A stretch of DNA of 64,000 nucleotides, taken from Clostridium sp. TW13 (GTDB lineage Bacteria; Bacillota; Clostridia; Clostridiales; Clostridiaceae). Every line of letters begins with the position of its first letter. The first letter of the stretch is position 1. The stretch lies in assembly GCF_024345225.1 (NCBI RefSeq), contig NZ_BROD01000001.1, positions 4,216,001-4,280,000 of the forward strand, written 5' to 3'. The translations under genes were made by a program, and so were the position numbers. Under the pieces are notes generated by a model, which saw only the letters and a program-made list of their open reading frames with translations, was not told the DNA's origin and searched no databases. Positions 8,779 through 16,608 of the stretch are shown here, one piece after another.

Positions 8779-8825
8779 GCATCTAAAAATAAGTTAACCA
8801 AAGTACTTATTTATTTTTGGGATGC
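8779..8825. repeat. Palindromic interspersed repeat, copy 1
   Basis: GCATC...GATGC ends with inner arms AAAATAAGT and ACTTATTTATTTTT, directly after the SDR gene, where it could also act as a terminator. It belongs to the family also found at 23342, 26086, 33284, 33442, 43358, 54304 and 59855. Confidence 0.7.
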
Positions 8826-8874
8826 CTAAATATTGTAGATTATAAATTAGAAGATTTAAGCAGGAGGAGATATA

Positions 8875-9702
8875 ATGGGAATATTTGATGGATACCTGTT
8901 GGTGTCAGATATGGATGGGACTATGCTTGGAACAGATAGAAAGATATCCAATGAAAATATAGAGGCAATAAAGTATTTTATAAAAGAGGGTGGAAAGTTC
9001 ACCATTGCCACAGGAAGAACAGTGGAGTCAACTAGAAGATACATAGATAAATACTTTAAGGATATTCCTTTAGAACTGCCAGTAGGCTTATACAATGGAA
9101 GCAAGCTTTATGATTTTAAAAATGAGAAGACAGTTTTAGAACTGTACCTTGATGACAATGAAAAAGAAATCTTAAAAAAGATAAAGCAAGATTACGAAAC
9201 ATTAGGACTTGAGATATATTCAGAAGAAAGAACTTATATTTATAGTTCATGCAGGTTTACTGAGAGATTTAAAACCTTAAACTATGATGTTTGTTATGAA
9301 GTTCCTGAATATGTGTGGGATAAACCATGGTTGAAGATGTTAATGGTTGGGGAAGTAGAAGAAATTGAAGATTTAGAAGCTTCCTTCAAGGAGAGATATG
9401 GAGAAGCAAATCTTCTAAGAACAGGTGAAAATTACTTAGAAGTTGTGCCAGACAAATCATCTAAAGGAGTTCTAGTAGAGAAAATCTGTGAGCTTTATGA
9501 CTATGACATAAAAAAAGTTATCGCTTTAGGGGATAACATGAATGATTTAGATATGCTATCAAAATCAGGTTATGGCTTTGCAGTAAGCAATGGAAACCAA
9601 AGGTTATTAGAGCAAATAGAATTAAAAGCAGGGACCAATGATGAACATGCCATCCAGCATGCAGTTAATTACTTAAAGGAACATATAAAAGTACATAGTT
9701 AA
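8875..9702 (+). CDS. Cof-type HAD-superfamily phosphatase
   Basis: 275 residues. DMDGT at 12-16 carries the phospho-acceptor aspartate (motif I), and GDNMNDLDML near residue 222 is the Mg-binding motif IV. The large middle insertion is the type IIB cap of Cof/YidA enzymes, which hydrolyse small sugar phosphates or other metabolite phosphates in the cytoplasm. The start has AGGAGGAGAT upstream. A strong terminator follows at once, so the gene looks monocistronic. Confidence 0.85.
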   Translation: MGIFDGYLLVSDMDGTMLGTDRKISNENIEAIKYFIKEGGKFTIATGRTVESTRRYIDKYFKDIPLELPVGLYNGSKLYDFKNEKTVLELYLDDNEKEILKKIKQDYETLGLEIYSEERTYIYSSCRFTERFKTLNYDVCYEVPEYVWDKPWLKMLMVGEVEEIEDLEASFKERYGEANLLRTGENYLEVVPDKSSKGVLVEKICELYDYDIKKVIALGDNMNDLDMLSKSGYGFAVSNGNQRLLEQIELKAGTNDEHAIQHAVNYLKEHIKVHS

Positions 9703-9710
9703 ATTTATAA

Positions 9711-9746
9711 AAATCCAAAGGTGGGAATGCACCTTTGGATTTTTTA
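9711..9746 (+). terminator. Rho-independent terminator of the HAD gene
   Basis: AAATCCAAAGGTG and CACCTTTGGATTT form a perfect stem with T6. RHS coding homology resumes only a few bases later, which marks the breakpoint of the RHS remnant. Confidence 0.85.
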
Positions 9747-9747
9747 C

Positions 9748-11682
9748 ATGTAAGTAAAGTTTATTCCTTTACCTATGATGCCTATGGAAATGCAAAGACC
9801 TCAAGAGTAGGAGATTCAACTTTATTTACTCAATCAGAAGCTACTTATACTCCAAGTGGTAATTATATGAGCAGTCTTAAGGATGCTTCAGGTAATATTG
9901 TTAAATATAATTACAATGAAACAAAAGGCACTCTAGATAGTGTGACAGATCCAAAGCAAAATACTACGTCCATACCTATGATAGTAACTTAGATACATTA
10001 CAAAGCGTATCTAAAAAAGTAGGAGGAGCAGAGGTCAAAAATAGTTATACTTATGATAATGATAAGATAAAATCAATTACTCATAATGGTTTCAACTACA
10101 ATTTTGGATATGATTCCTTAGGAAATAACACTACTGTATCTGTAGGAAATCAAAACTTAATAACTAATAATTATGAGCCAAGGACTGGCAAGCTTTTAGG
10201 TTCAACCTATGGAAATGGAACTAAGGTGTCTCAAGTATATGACAACCTAGACAGGCCTATTGAAAAGGTAGTAAATGGGGAAACACAATTTAAGTATGAA
10301 TATGATGCCAATGGTAATCTTGCATCTAAAGAAGATTTAGTAAATAGGCAAAACTTTAGATACATCTATGATTTATCAGATCGTCTAACAGAGATAAAGA
10401 ACGGAGATCATAGCTTCGCAAAATATAGTTACGATGATAACAATAATGGTTCTAAAATTTCTTATACTTATGATGCAAACGGAAATATTGAGACCATAAC
10501 AGAAGGAACTAAGGTAACAAAATATACCTACAATGAATTAAATGAAGTTACAAGAGAAGATAACGGTACTCTTAATAAATCAATAGTTTATAGCTATGAT
10601 GCTGGAGGAAATATAGTATCAAAAACATATGGCTATGCTGAAGACACTACCCAATATACTTTACTAGGTGATAAGGTAATAGAGGAAGGAAATGCTGATG
10701 GTGATGACTTTAAGTATAACTATGATGCTTCTGGAAAGCTTATAAGTATGATTTTTGAAAATCAGGAATATTTCTATATAAGAAATGGACAAAGTGATAT
10801 AATAGGATTGTTAGATAAGACAGGAAAACAAGTGGTAGGGTATACTTATGATTCATGGGGTAAATTGCTTTCAACAACAGGATCCTTAAAAGATACCCTA
10901 GGACAAAAGAATCCATACAGATATAGAGGTTATAGATATGACAGTGATACAGGTCTATACTATCTAAACTCAAGATATTACAACCCTGAGTGGGGAAGAT
11001 TTATAAATGCAGATGGTATTGTTACAACTCCAGGGGAATTATTATCAGGAAATATGTTTGCTTATTGCAAAAACAACCCTGTAAATATGAAGGATCCAGC
11101 TGAATATAGACCAATACTTTGTGGTCCAGGAGAAGAAGAAACACCTGCAATGCAAATAGCATCTGCAAGAATTATGTTAGAGTCTGCTAAAAAACGAAGT
11201 TATTCATCATCAAGGGTTAAAAGCAGTAGTTCATCTAGCCCTAAAAAATCAGTCAGAGTATCAAAACCAAAGAAGACTTATAAACATGGATTAACAACTG
11301 GAGTTGGAGGAAATTTCAGTATTCAATTTGGACATAGGTTCTCTTTTGGATTTCAATATGTAAAGGATGGTTATGGCAATAGAGGAATATGTTTTACTGT
11401 AGGTGTTGGTGGTGGGACTCCTGCTGGTGGACTAGGAGGTTGCGTAACTGTTACTAATGCCGATACAATATATAATTTAACAGGATCAGGTATGGATGCA
11501 GGAGGCTCTGCGAATCTTGGGTTTGTACCTGTAGCAGGAGGAGGAGATTTTGTAATGTCAAGTTCTAATGGAGGAGTAATAGGGGGGATTTGAATTTTTC
11601 TGCCAAAATAGACCCTCTTATTATGGAAGGTCATACTGAGGCTACGTATACATGGATGTCATTTCATTGGAGGGTTAAGTAA
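9748..11682 (+). pseudogene. RHS-repeat polymorphic toxin, 5'-truncated with two frameshifts
   Basis: YD-repeats (FTYDAYGN, KYNYNE, YTYDNDK, YEYDANGN, YTYDANGN) run into the RHS core (PYRYRGYRYDSDTGLYYLNS, RYYNPEWGRFINADG), then a variable C-terminal region rich in Gly and Val. The signal/TcB-like N-terminus is missing: homology starts directly after the HAD terminator without a usable ribosome site. The frame changes near 9970 and again in a G6 tract at 11582-11587. With one extra G the C-terminus becomes DLNFSAKIDPLIMEGH... and ends WRVK at 11682, where TAATG joins the next gene. RHS proteins deliver such tips into rival cells. This copy is probably not expressed as a whole protein. Confidence 0.82.
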
Positions 11683-11987
11683 TGAAAATTTTCAGAAAGA
11701 TGATAATTATTGATTTAATAGTGATGAGTTTACCAATAATCGTATCAATAATTTCACCAGTGCCATCAATAGCAATTTATGTAGGAATGTTTGCATGTGT
11801 TTTTTTGTTTGCTAATTTTTACATTACCATAAGAATAAAACGTGAAGAGATAAAAGAATATTGTTATAATTTATATGAGGATAAAAAAATAGCTAATTTC
11901 TATTTTAAGTGGAGCATAGTTTTTTCTTATATTACACTAATAGTTAGTATTGTTGTGGCGATAGTATTTCTAAAATTAGTGTTATAA
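11682..11987 (+). CDS. Putative membrane immunity protein for the RHS toxin tip
   Basis: 101 residues with hydrophobic segments at about 8-27, 30-50 and 77-100 and a charged middle (RIKREEIKEYCYNLYEDKK). The ATG shares its A with the TAA of the frame-corrected RHS gene (TAATG), the usual translational coupling of toxin and immunity genes. That coupling argues that this is the cognate protector of the tip encoded at about 11290-11682. No named immunity family is recognised. Confidence 0.65.
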   Translation: MKIFRKMIIIDLIVMSLPIIVSIISPVPSIAIYVGMFACVFLFANFYITIRIKREEIKEYCYNLYEDKKIANFYFKWSIVFSYITLIVSIVVAIVFLKLVL

Positions 11988-12071
11988 AGATAGTTACAAC
12001 AAACTTAGAACAAATATATTAATAAATTGCAATGCTTCTAAGGCTATATTAATACAGTTAAATCAAAGGAT

Positions 12072-12112
12072 AAAATCTCAGCAGTTATTAACACTAGTTG
12101 CTGAGATTTTTC
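12072..12112 (+). terminator. Rho-independent terminator after the first immunity gene
   Basis: AAATCTCAGCA and TGCTGAGATTT form an 11-bp perfect stem followed by T-rich sequence. The arms resemble the TCAGCAG terminators that follow other immunity genes in the array. Confidence 0.82.
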
Positions 12113-12118
12113 CATTTT

Positions 12119-12238
12119 AATATCAATTATATATTTAATGTTGGAAGTTTAAAGTGTTTTGTGGCATCTGCATTAGCAGGAGTACTTATAGATAGAGCAA
12201 GTACTGCTATAAAAAATTGGTGGTACAAGAGGGAGTGA
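12119..12238 (+). pseudogene. Toxin C-terminal tail fossil, copy 1
   Basis: An open frame without start reads through ...NVGSLKCFVASALAGVLI and continues DRASTAIKNWWYKRE before TGA at 12236, nine bases before the immunity gene at 12248. A homologous stretch lies at 14120-14215, also just before a homologous immunity gene. The hydrophobic Ala/Gly/Val core suggests a membrane-acting tip, which is inference. Confidence 0.6.
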
Positions 12239-12247
12239 TTTTAAAAA

Positions 12248-12583
12248 GTGAAAAATACTAAAGATATATTTTCTTCCATAGGTATGTTTACAGTTTTCTT
12301 TGGATTTTGGTTAAGTAGAGATGTGGTAGAGAAATATGGACCAAGTGGGAGAATTGTTATTATGGCTATTTGTACTTGTGTTGTATTTGTTGTTATAATA
12401 ATCCTTGCAGTAATGAAGAAGTTTTTCTGGGCGGCTATATTTTTATTAGGTTTTGGATTACCATTGATAATTATGTTTTTAGGTTTGTATTTAAATAATT
12501 TTATAATTCTGGGTGGGGGAGTGATTTTAACATTTGCGATGATGCCAGTATTAATAAAAGTTGCAAACAAGCATAAGAAGTAA
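12248..12583 (+). CDS. Putative membrane immunity protein, family A
   Basis: 111 residues with about four hydrophobic segments. GTG start. Clear paralogue of the genes at 14219 and 15524: all share a short polar N-terminus, a GxxFGxxxSR-like turn, a second conserved helix near residue 40, GLYLNN/SLYLDN/GMYYDN before the last helix, and a basic C-terminus. Two of the three are preceded by related toxin-tail fossils, so the family probably protects against one group of membrane-active RHS tips. A TCAGCAG terminator follows. Confidence 0.62.
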   Translation: MKNTKDIFSSIGMFTVFFGFWLSRDVVEKYGPSGRIVIMAICTCVVFVVIIILAVMKKFFWAAIFLLGFGLPLIIMFLGLYLNNFIILGGGVILTFAMMPVLIKVANKHKK

Positions 12584-12607
12584 CATTATATTAGAATTTA
12601 AGTAGGG

Positions 12608-12640
12608 TCAGCAGATATTAATATGCCTGCTGATTTTTTT
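12608..12640 (+). terminator. Rho-independent terminator, TCAGCAG type
   Basis: TCAGCAG and CTGCTGA are paired around a 12-base loop, then T7. Variants recur at 14601, 15403 and 15932, each after an immunity gene. Confidence 0.82.
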
Positions 12641-12691
12641 CATTAATATATATAGCTAATGGAGATAGAGGCTATAAAGAACATTTTTAAA

Positions 12692-12751
12692 TTAATAGAA
12701 TTTATGGACAAAACAGGAATATGGGTGATAAGCTATATTTATGATACATAA
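12692..12751 (+). pseudogene. RHS core fossil
   Basis: Reads LIEFMDKTGIWVISYIYDT, then stop. It matches IGLLDKTGKQVVGYTYDSWG in the RHS gene at about 10800-10860. The same fossil is found at 14685 and 16003, with a weaker one at 15450. Confidence 0.65.
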
Positions 12752-12809
12752 GAAAAGCCTATGAATGTTGAGAGAATGAAACTAATAAGGGGGACAAACC
12801 AAAGAATAA

Positions 12810-12881
12810 TATGGGTATAGTCTGATTAGCTATGGATTAAAATCAGATAAGTGGGAGAGAAGGAGAGGAAAGCTAATATGA
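12810..12881 (+). pseudogene. Toxin C-terminal tail fossil overlapping the next gene by ATGA
   Basis: A 23-codon open stretch (YGYSLISYGLKSDKW, then ERRRGKLI) ends in TGA at 12879-12881. The ATG of the following gene is at 12878-12880, giving the 4-base ATGA overlap typical of toxin/immunity pairs. Only the tail remains, about 60 bp after the RHS core fossil. Confidence 0.5.
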
Positions 12882-13270
12882 ATGCGAATAATTCAAAAGT
12901 AGGAGCAATAGTTGGATTGCTATCAGTTGTTATTACTCAGATTTTTTTTAGAGTATTAGGGGTTAATGATGTTTCTACATGGATATGTATTACACTATTA
13001 TTAGCAATTGGAGTCTCATTTCCAGTTATGATGTTATGTAGTGATAATGAAAAGTTAGGAAAGAAGAATTCTATACTAGCTGGATTAACAATGTCGGCAG
13101 TATGCATTAGTAGTGCTATAGTTTTGTTTATGATTAGATGTTATCCCGAATTTGGTGATGAGCATAAGATAATTGCAATGGGTATAATCTTGGTAGCATT
13201 TATATCATATATCGTATTAGGAGTTTTTTGGACAATGATATATGTAAAGCTTAAAAATGATAGAAAGTAA
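12878..13270 (+). CDS. Putative four-helix membrane immunity protein
   Basis: 130 residues with four predicted transmembrane segments (about 7-27, 35-53, 66-87, 100-122) and short loops. ATG 12878 is preferred over the GTG at 12851 because GGAGAGG (12862-12868) is 9 bases upstream of it and because it overlaps the stop of the toxin-tail fossil. No sequence relation to the family A or B paralogues is evident. The immunity role is inferred from position. Confidence 0.58.
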   Translation: MNANNSKVGAIVGLLSVVITQIFFRVLGVNDVSTWICITLLLAIGVSFPVMMLCSDNEKLGKKNSILAGLTMSAVCISSAIVLFMIRCYPEFGDEHKIIAMGIILVAFISYIVLGVFWTMIYVKLKNDRK

Positions 13271-13305
13271 ATTTCGAATGAATTATATTAAAAGGTAAAA
13301 AGTAT

Positions 13306-14079
13306 ATGTACGATAAGCTATATAATGAAGCAGAAAAATATTATATGATGGAAGAATATAAAAAAGCATTAGAGTTATTCAGTGAGTCCTATAAGTTAAA
13401 AGCAGATGATGATTGTTTAAACTATATTGGTTGTTGCTATTTAGCAATGGAACTATATACTTCTGCGAGTGAAGTATTTAAGAAGTTAATAAAAAGATCT
13501 CCTGATTTTGCAAGACCTGTATTTAATTTGGGAAGAGTATATGTTAAACAAAATAGATTGCAGGATGCATTAAAGTGTTTTGAAAAAGCAATTTTAATAA
13601 ATCCCAGTAGTGAAGATGGATATTTTTATATTGGTCTCTATTATGAAAGAGTTGAGGATTTTAAGCAAGCCAGTATATTTTATGAGAAATCAATATCGTT
13701 AGATTTTGAACAAGCTGAGACTCATCTGAACCTTGGAATATGTTATGCCAAAATGAACATGTATGAAAAGGCAATTGAAGAATTTGATATATCATATAGT
13801 CAAGATGATTTTTCTAAAGATGCACTATTTAATAAAGCAATGTTATTTGTTATTATGGGAGACTACATTAGAGCAATAGAAATATTTTTATACATAAATG
13901 AAGTTGAGCCAGATAATATTGATAATATGATAGATATTGCAGATTCATATTTAAGAATTAATGATTTAGACAATGCATCAAAATGGGCTAACAAAATTTT
14001 ATTAAAGGATCCATCAAATAAAATGGTTAATAAGCTTTTAAAACTATTATGGGTATTAAAAAGAGAAAAGCAGATTTAA
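13306..14079 (+). CDS. Tetratricopeptide repeat (TPR) protein
   Basis: 257 residues made almost wholly of about seven 34-residue TPR units (for example PVFNLGRVYVKQNRLQDAL, DGYFYIGLYYERVEDFKQA, ETHLNLGICYAKMNMYEKA). It is soluble, without signal peptide or enzymatic domain, so it should act as a protein-binding scaffold in the cytoplasm. It sits 35 bp after an immunity gene and before a toxin-tail fossil. TPR proteins occur as immunity or accessory proteins in polymorphic toxin loci, but that role is only inferred here. Confidence 0.78.
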   Translation: MYDKLYNEAEKYYMMEEYKKALELFSESYKLKADDDCLNYIGCCYLAMELYTSASEVFKKLIKRSPDFARPVFNLGRVYVKQNRLQDALKCFEKAILINPSSEDGYFYIGLYYERVEDFKQASIFYEKSISLDFEQAETHLNLGICYAKMNMYEKAIEEFDISYSQDDFSKDALFNKAMLFVIMGDYIRAIEIFLYINEVEPDNIDNMIDIADSYLRINDLDNASKWANKILLKDPSNKMVNKLLKLLWVLKREKQI

Positions 14080-14119
14080 AGATTAGAGTTTTAGAATTCA
14101 AAAGTTTAATGTTTGAAGT

Positions 14120-14215
14120 ATGAAGTGTTTTGTGGCATCTGTATTAACAGGAGTGCTTATAGCGAGAGTAAGTGCTGTTGTAAAGAATTGGTGGTACAAG
14201 AGAGGAGAATTTTAA
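14120..14215 (+). pseudogene. Toxin C-terminal tail fossil, copy 2
   Basis: MKCFVASVLTGVLIARVSAV, then VKNWWYKRGEF and TAA at 14213, 3 bases before the ATG at 14219. It is homologous in DNA and protein to 12119-12238, including flanking bases, but has a TGA upstream (FNV-stop-SMK). This is a decayed duplicate of the same toxin end next to a paralogous immunity gene. Confidence 0.62.
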
Positions 14216-14218
14216 AAA

Positions 14219-14566
14219 ATGAAAAATTCAAAATATGCAAAAGAAATACTTTCATTAATTTGTATGATTGGAGTTTTTTTTGGAATTTCAATAAGCAGAG
14301 AAATCGCACCTAAGTATGGAAATAATGGTACAGTTATTATTGCTGGGATTTGTATTATTATTGTATTTGCAGCTATAATAATTTCTGCAATAGTAACTAA
14401 GAAATTTATAAACTCATTTATTGCTTTTTTTGGATTTGGTATACCAATGAGTTTAATATTTATTAGTTTGTATTTGGATAATATATTTCTTATGCTTCTT
14501 GCATTAAGTTCTATATTCATAATTATGCCTATAACAAAAAAACTTGGAGATAAGTATTGCAAATAG
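14219..14566 (+). CDS. Putative membrane immunity protein, family A
   Basis: 115 residues, about four hydrophobic segments, paralogue of 12248 and 15524 (shared FFGxxxSRE, ISLYLDN and a basic C-terminus). AGAGGAG lies 11 bases before ATG 14219. It follows tail fossil copy 2 just as 12248 follows copy 1, so a whole tail-plus-immunity cassette seems to have been duplicated and then diverged. A TCAGCAG-type terminator follows. Confidence 0.62.
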   Translation: MKNSKYAKEILSLICMIGVFFGISISREIAPKYGNNGTVIIAGICIIIVFAAIIISAIVTKKFINSFIAFFGFGIPMSLIFISLYLDNIFLMLLALSSIFIIMPITKKLGDKYCK

Positions 14567-14600
14567 AGTTCTATATAATCTGTTTTAAACAGAAGAGAGG

Positions 14601-14633
14601 TCAGCAGATATTCAGATATTTGTTGGCTTTTTA
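14601..14633 (+). terminator. Rho-independent terminator, TCAGCAG type
   Basis: TCAGCAGATATT paired with the TGTTGGC side, then T5. A decayed variant of the terminator at 12608. Confidence 0.6.
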
Positions 14634-14684
14634 CATAAATCATAGATAGTTATTGGGGATAGAGACTATAAAGAACACTTTAAA

Positions 14685-14817
14685 ATTAATAGAAGTTATG
14701 GACAAAACAGGAATATGGGGATAAGCTATATTTATAATACATGAGGAAGATTTATTAATGCTATTGGACAAATAGGGACTAAAGGAACAAGTGATTTGAA
14801 GACTAAGGTTTTTATAA
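14685..14817 (+). pseudogene. RHS core fossil fused to a short tip remnant
   Basis: A copy of the MDKTGIW fossil with one base missing in GGGGATAAG, then GRFINAIGQIGTKGTSDLKT in an open frame. GRFINA is the RHS core motif WGRFINADG. The stretch between DKTG and GRFINA seen in the full core (about 60 codons) is deleted here. About 40 bp further on is the next immunity gene. Confidence 0.6.
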
Positions 14818-14860
14818 ATTAATTGAGTAATATTAATTAAATCAAGATAGAGGGGATTTT

Positions 14861-15361
14861 GTGAGATTCAAATTTAAGAGATTGGCTAGTGAAATTTTTG
14901 ACTATTCATCTAATGAAAAGAAAACTATCTATTATGTTGCACTTGCAGGTGGTGCCTATTTATTAAGTCAAAGAATGGGTTTAACTGGTGGTGTAATTGT
15001 ATTAAGTGTTATTACTGCATGGGTCATTTTTGGATTGATGTTTCAAGTATTTCGAAAGGATAGGAATATAAAAAGTATAATATCTAATTTGATTGCAAGT
15101 GTTTTTGGGATCTTTGGAACATTAATGATATATTTATTAAATGTGTATGATAAGCAAAATAATGATTATATGTGTATAAAGATAGTTCAAATAGGATTTG
15201 GAGGGATTGTGGGAATAATTGACATACTGTTTATTCTATTTTTAATAGATAAAACAAATTCTAAAGAAAAAAAAGTCACTGTTACTGTTTCAATGATTGG
15301 TATTACAATTATTGCAATAGGATCTATTGTAGCGTTATCTTTTTTAAAAATACCGAAGTAA
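14861..15361 (+). CDS. Putative membrane immunity protein, family B
   Basis: 166 residues, GTG start with GGGG upstream. Four hydrophobic segments follow a polar N-terminus containing IFDYSSNEK. Clear paralogue of 17684: both share IFDY near the start, VFRKDRNIKS/LKRNKNIKN, YDKQNNxYMCxKIxQ in the middle and EKKVxxxxSMIG before the last helix. The conserved YDKQNN...MC motif marks the family. The immunity role is inferred from the RHS fossils on its 5' side. Confidence 0.6.
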   Translation: MRFKFKRLASEIFDYSSNEKKTIYYVALAGGAYLLSQRMGLTGGVIVLSVITAWVIFGLMFQVFRKDRNIKSIISNLIASVFGIFGTLMIYLLNVYDKQNNDYMCIKIVQIGFGGIVGIIDILFILFLIDKTNSKEKKVTVTVSMIGITIIAIGSIVALSFLKIPK

Positions 15362-15402
15362 AGTCATATTAATTCATTTTAAGATAAATTAAATTATGGT
15401 AA

Positions 15403-15441
15403 GGTCAACAGGCAGTAAAATGTTTGTTGGCTTTACTTTTT
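15403..15441 (+). terminator. Rho-independent terminator
   Basis: GTCAACA and TGTTGGC are paired around an A-rich loop, followed by two T-runs. Same family as 12608 and 14601. Confidence 0.6.
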
Positions 15442-15447
15442 ACTTGA

Positions 15448-15516
15448 ATAGCCTTAATAGACAAGATAGAAGTTTAAGCTGTAAAATATATCTATATACA
15501 TGGGAAAATAGAAAGG
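15448..15516 (+). pseudogene. Strongly decayed RHS core fossil
   Basis: Reads ALIDKIEV-stop-AVKYIYIHGKI, aligning with LLDKTGKQVVGYTYDSWGKL of the RHS core. It stands at the same position relative to terminator and next gene as the other fossils. The weakest of the four. Confidence 0.4.
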
Positions 15517-15523
15517 AATAATA

Positions 15524-15856
15524 ATGAGAGATAAGATTAAGCATTGGATACCAACTGTAGGAATATTGGGAGTATTGTTAGGGCGGATTCTAAATAGGAA
15601 TTTAACAAGTACTTTTGGAAATAGTGCATCCAGTAACATAGTATTTGTACTATGTAGTATTATATTTTTGATACTTTTAATACAACTTATTAGACGTAAG
15701 TATAAAGAAGCTATTGCAATATTTTTAATGTTAATCCCCGTAATTCTAATGGGCGTTGGTATGTATTATGATAATTTAATAATTGGATTTTTAGGGCTAA
15801 TACTGCTTGTAGCAATATTACCTATAGTAAGAAAAATAGGAGAGAGTATGGAATAA
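15524..15856 (+). CDS. Putative membrane immunity protein, family A
   Basis: 110 residues, four hydrophobic segments, third paralogue of family A (GRILNR near residue 20, GMYYDNLIIGF before the last helix). GAAAGGAATAAT precedes ATG 15524. It is followed by a TCAG-type terminator and another RHS core fossil. Divergence from 12248 and 14219 is greater than between those two. Confidence 0.6.
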   Translation: MRDKIKHWIPTVGILGVLLGRILNRNLTSTFGNSASSNIVFVLCSIIFLILLIQLIRRKYKEAIAIFLMLIPVILMGVGMYYDNLIIGFLGLILLVAILPIVRKIGESME

Positions 15857-15931
15857 TATGTAGACAATTTAAATCAAATCTCGAGTTAGTTTAAGTGGTT
15901 ATAGTATGTATTTAAATTAAGTCACAGTAAG

Positions 15932-15965
15932 GTCAGTAGATATTAATATGTCTGCTGATTTTTTA
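15932..15965 (+). terminator. Rho-independent terminator, TCAGCAG type
   Basis: TCAGTAGATATTAATATG and TCTGCTGA, then T6. It keeps the same loop bases as the 12608 copy. Confidence 0.75.
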
Positions 15966-16002
15966 ATTATTATAGATAATTACTGTATGGGGTATTTTTA
16001 AA

Positions 16003-16110
16003 TTAATAGGATTTATGGACAAAACAGGAATATGGGTGATAAGCTATATTTATGATAGATAAGAAAATTTAAAAATGCAGATGATTATTGGAGAAGAAGG
16101 TTTATTATGA
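16003..16110 (+). pseudogene. RHS core fossil and in-frame toxin tail with ATGA overlap
   Basis: LIGFMDKTGIWVISYIYD, then R and a stop, continues in the same frame as ENLKMQMIIGEEGLL and ends in TGA at 16108-16110. That TGA overlaps the ATG of the immunity gene at 16107. Core and tail in one frame show an internally deleted toxin gene directly attached to its immunity gene. Confidence 0.55.
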
Positions 16111-16466
16111 AAACAAGTTGGAGGCAAGTAATATTGTTTATAGGCTTTGCTATAGGAGCAATTTTGGCGAAGGATATGAGAAATAAATTACCTGATAATA
16201 TACAGTGGATTGTAATTGCAATAATACCTATAGTTATTATATGGTTAAGAATGAAATATAGAGATCCGAATAAATTAAAACAAAAATTAATGATCATATC
16301 ACTTTTAACTTTTGGGGTAGCAGGTTATACTGTAATAATTATGCAGATGTTACAAAAGTATAATATAGTTTTATTTTATCAATATAAGATTGTTTGTATA
16401 GTTGTAGCAATAATTGCATTCATAATATCAATTGCTGTAGCGTTTTTTTCAAGTAAGATTAATTAA
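16107..16466 (+). CDS. Putative membrane immunity protein
   Basis: 119 residues with about four hydrophobic segments (7-24, 33-49, 65-84, 96-115) and basic loops. The ATG overlaps the stop of the toxin-tail fossil (ATGA), and AGAAGG lies upstream. It may be a distant relative of family A (FxGFAIGAILAKD near the N-terminus) but this is not certain. Confidence 0.58.
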   Translation: MKTSWRQVILFIGFAIGAILAKDMRNKLPDNIQWIVIAIIPIVIIWLRMKYRDPNKLKQKLMIISLLTFGVAGYTVIIMQMLQKYNIVLFYQYKIVCIVVAIIAFIISIAVAFFSSKIN

Positions 16467-16521
16467 ATCATAAAATGAGGCTCAATGTTAGAAAAATAGC
16501 AATGTAATAATTAGGAATTAA

Positions 16522-16608
16522 GCTGGATACAAGTTACTATTTTCAGTTCCAAACAAGAAAAAATATTTTTATAACAGAAGTTTAGGAGAAAGTTATGATG
16601 ATCAATAA
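16522..16608 (+). pseudogene. Toxin C-terminal tail fossil overlapping the next gene
   Basis: A 28-codon open stretch (AGYKLLFSVPNKKKYF, then YNRSLGESYDDQ) ends in TAA at 16606-16608, 14 bases inside the start of the gene at 16595. The basic, aromatic tail resembles the end of a soluble nuclease-type tip more than a membrane-active one, which fits the soluble neighbour. A stop lies directly upstream. Confidence 0.5.

Noticed and set aside
14113-14313. 66-codon ORF overlapping the toxin-tail fossil and family A gene
   Set aside because: It is a different frame of the fossil at 14120 and of the gene at 14219.
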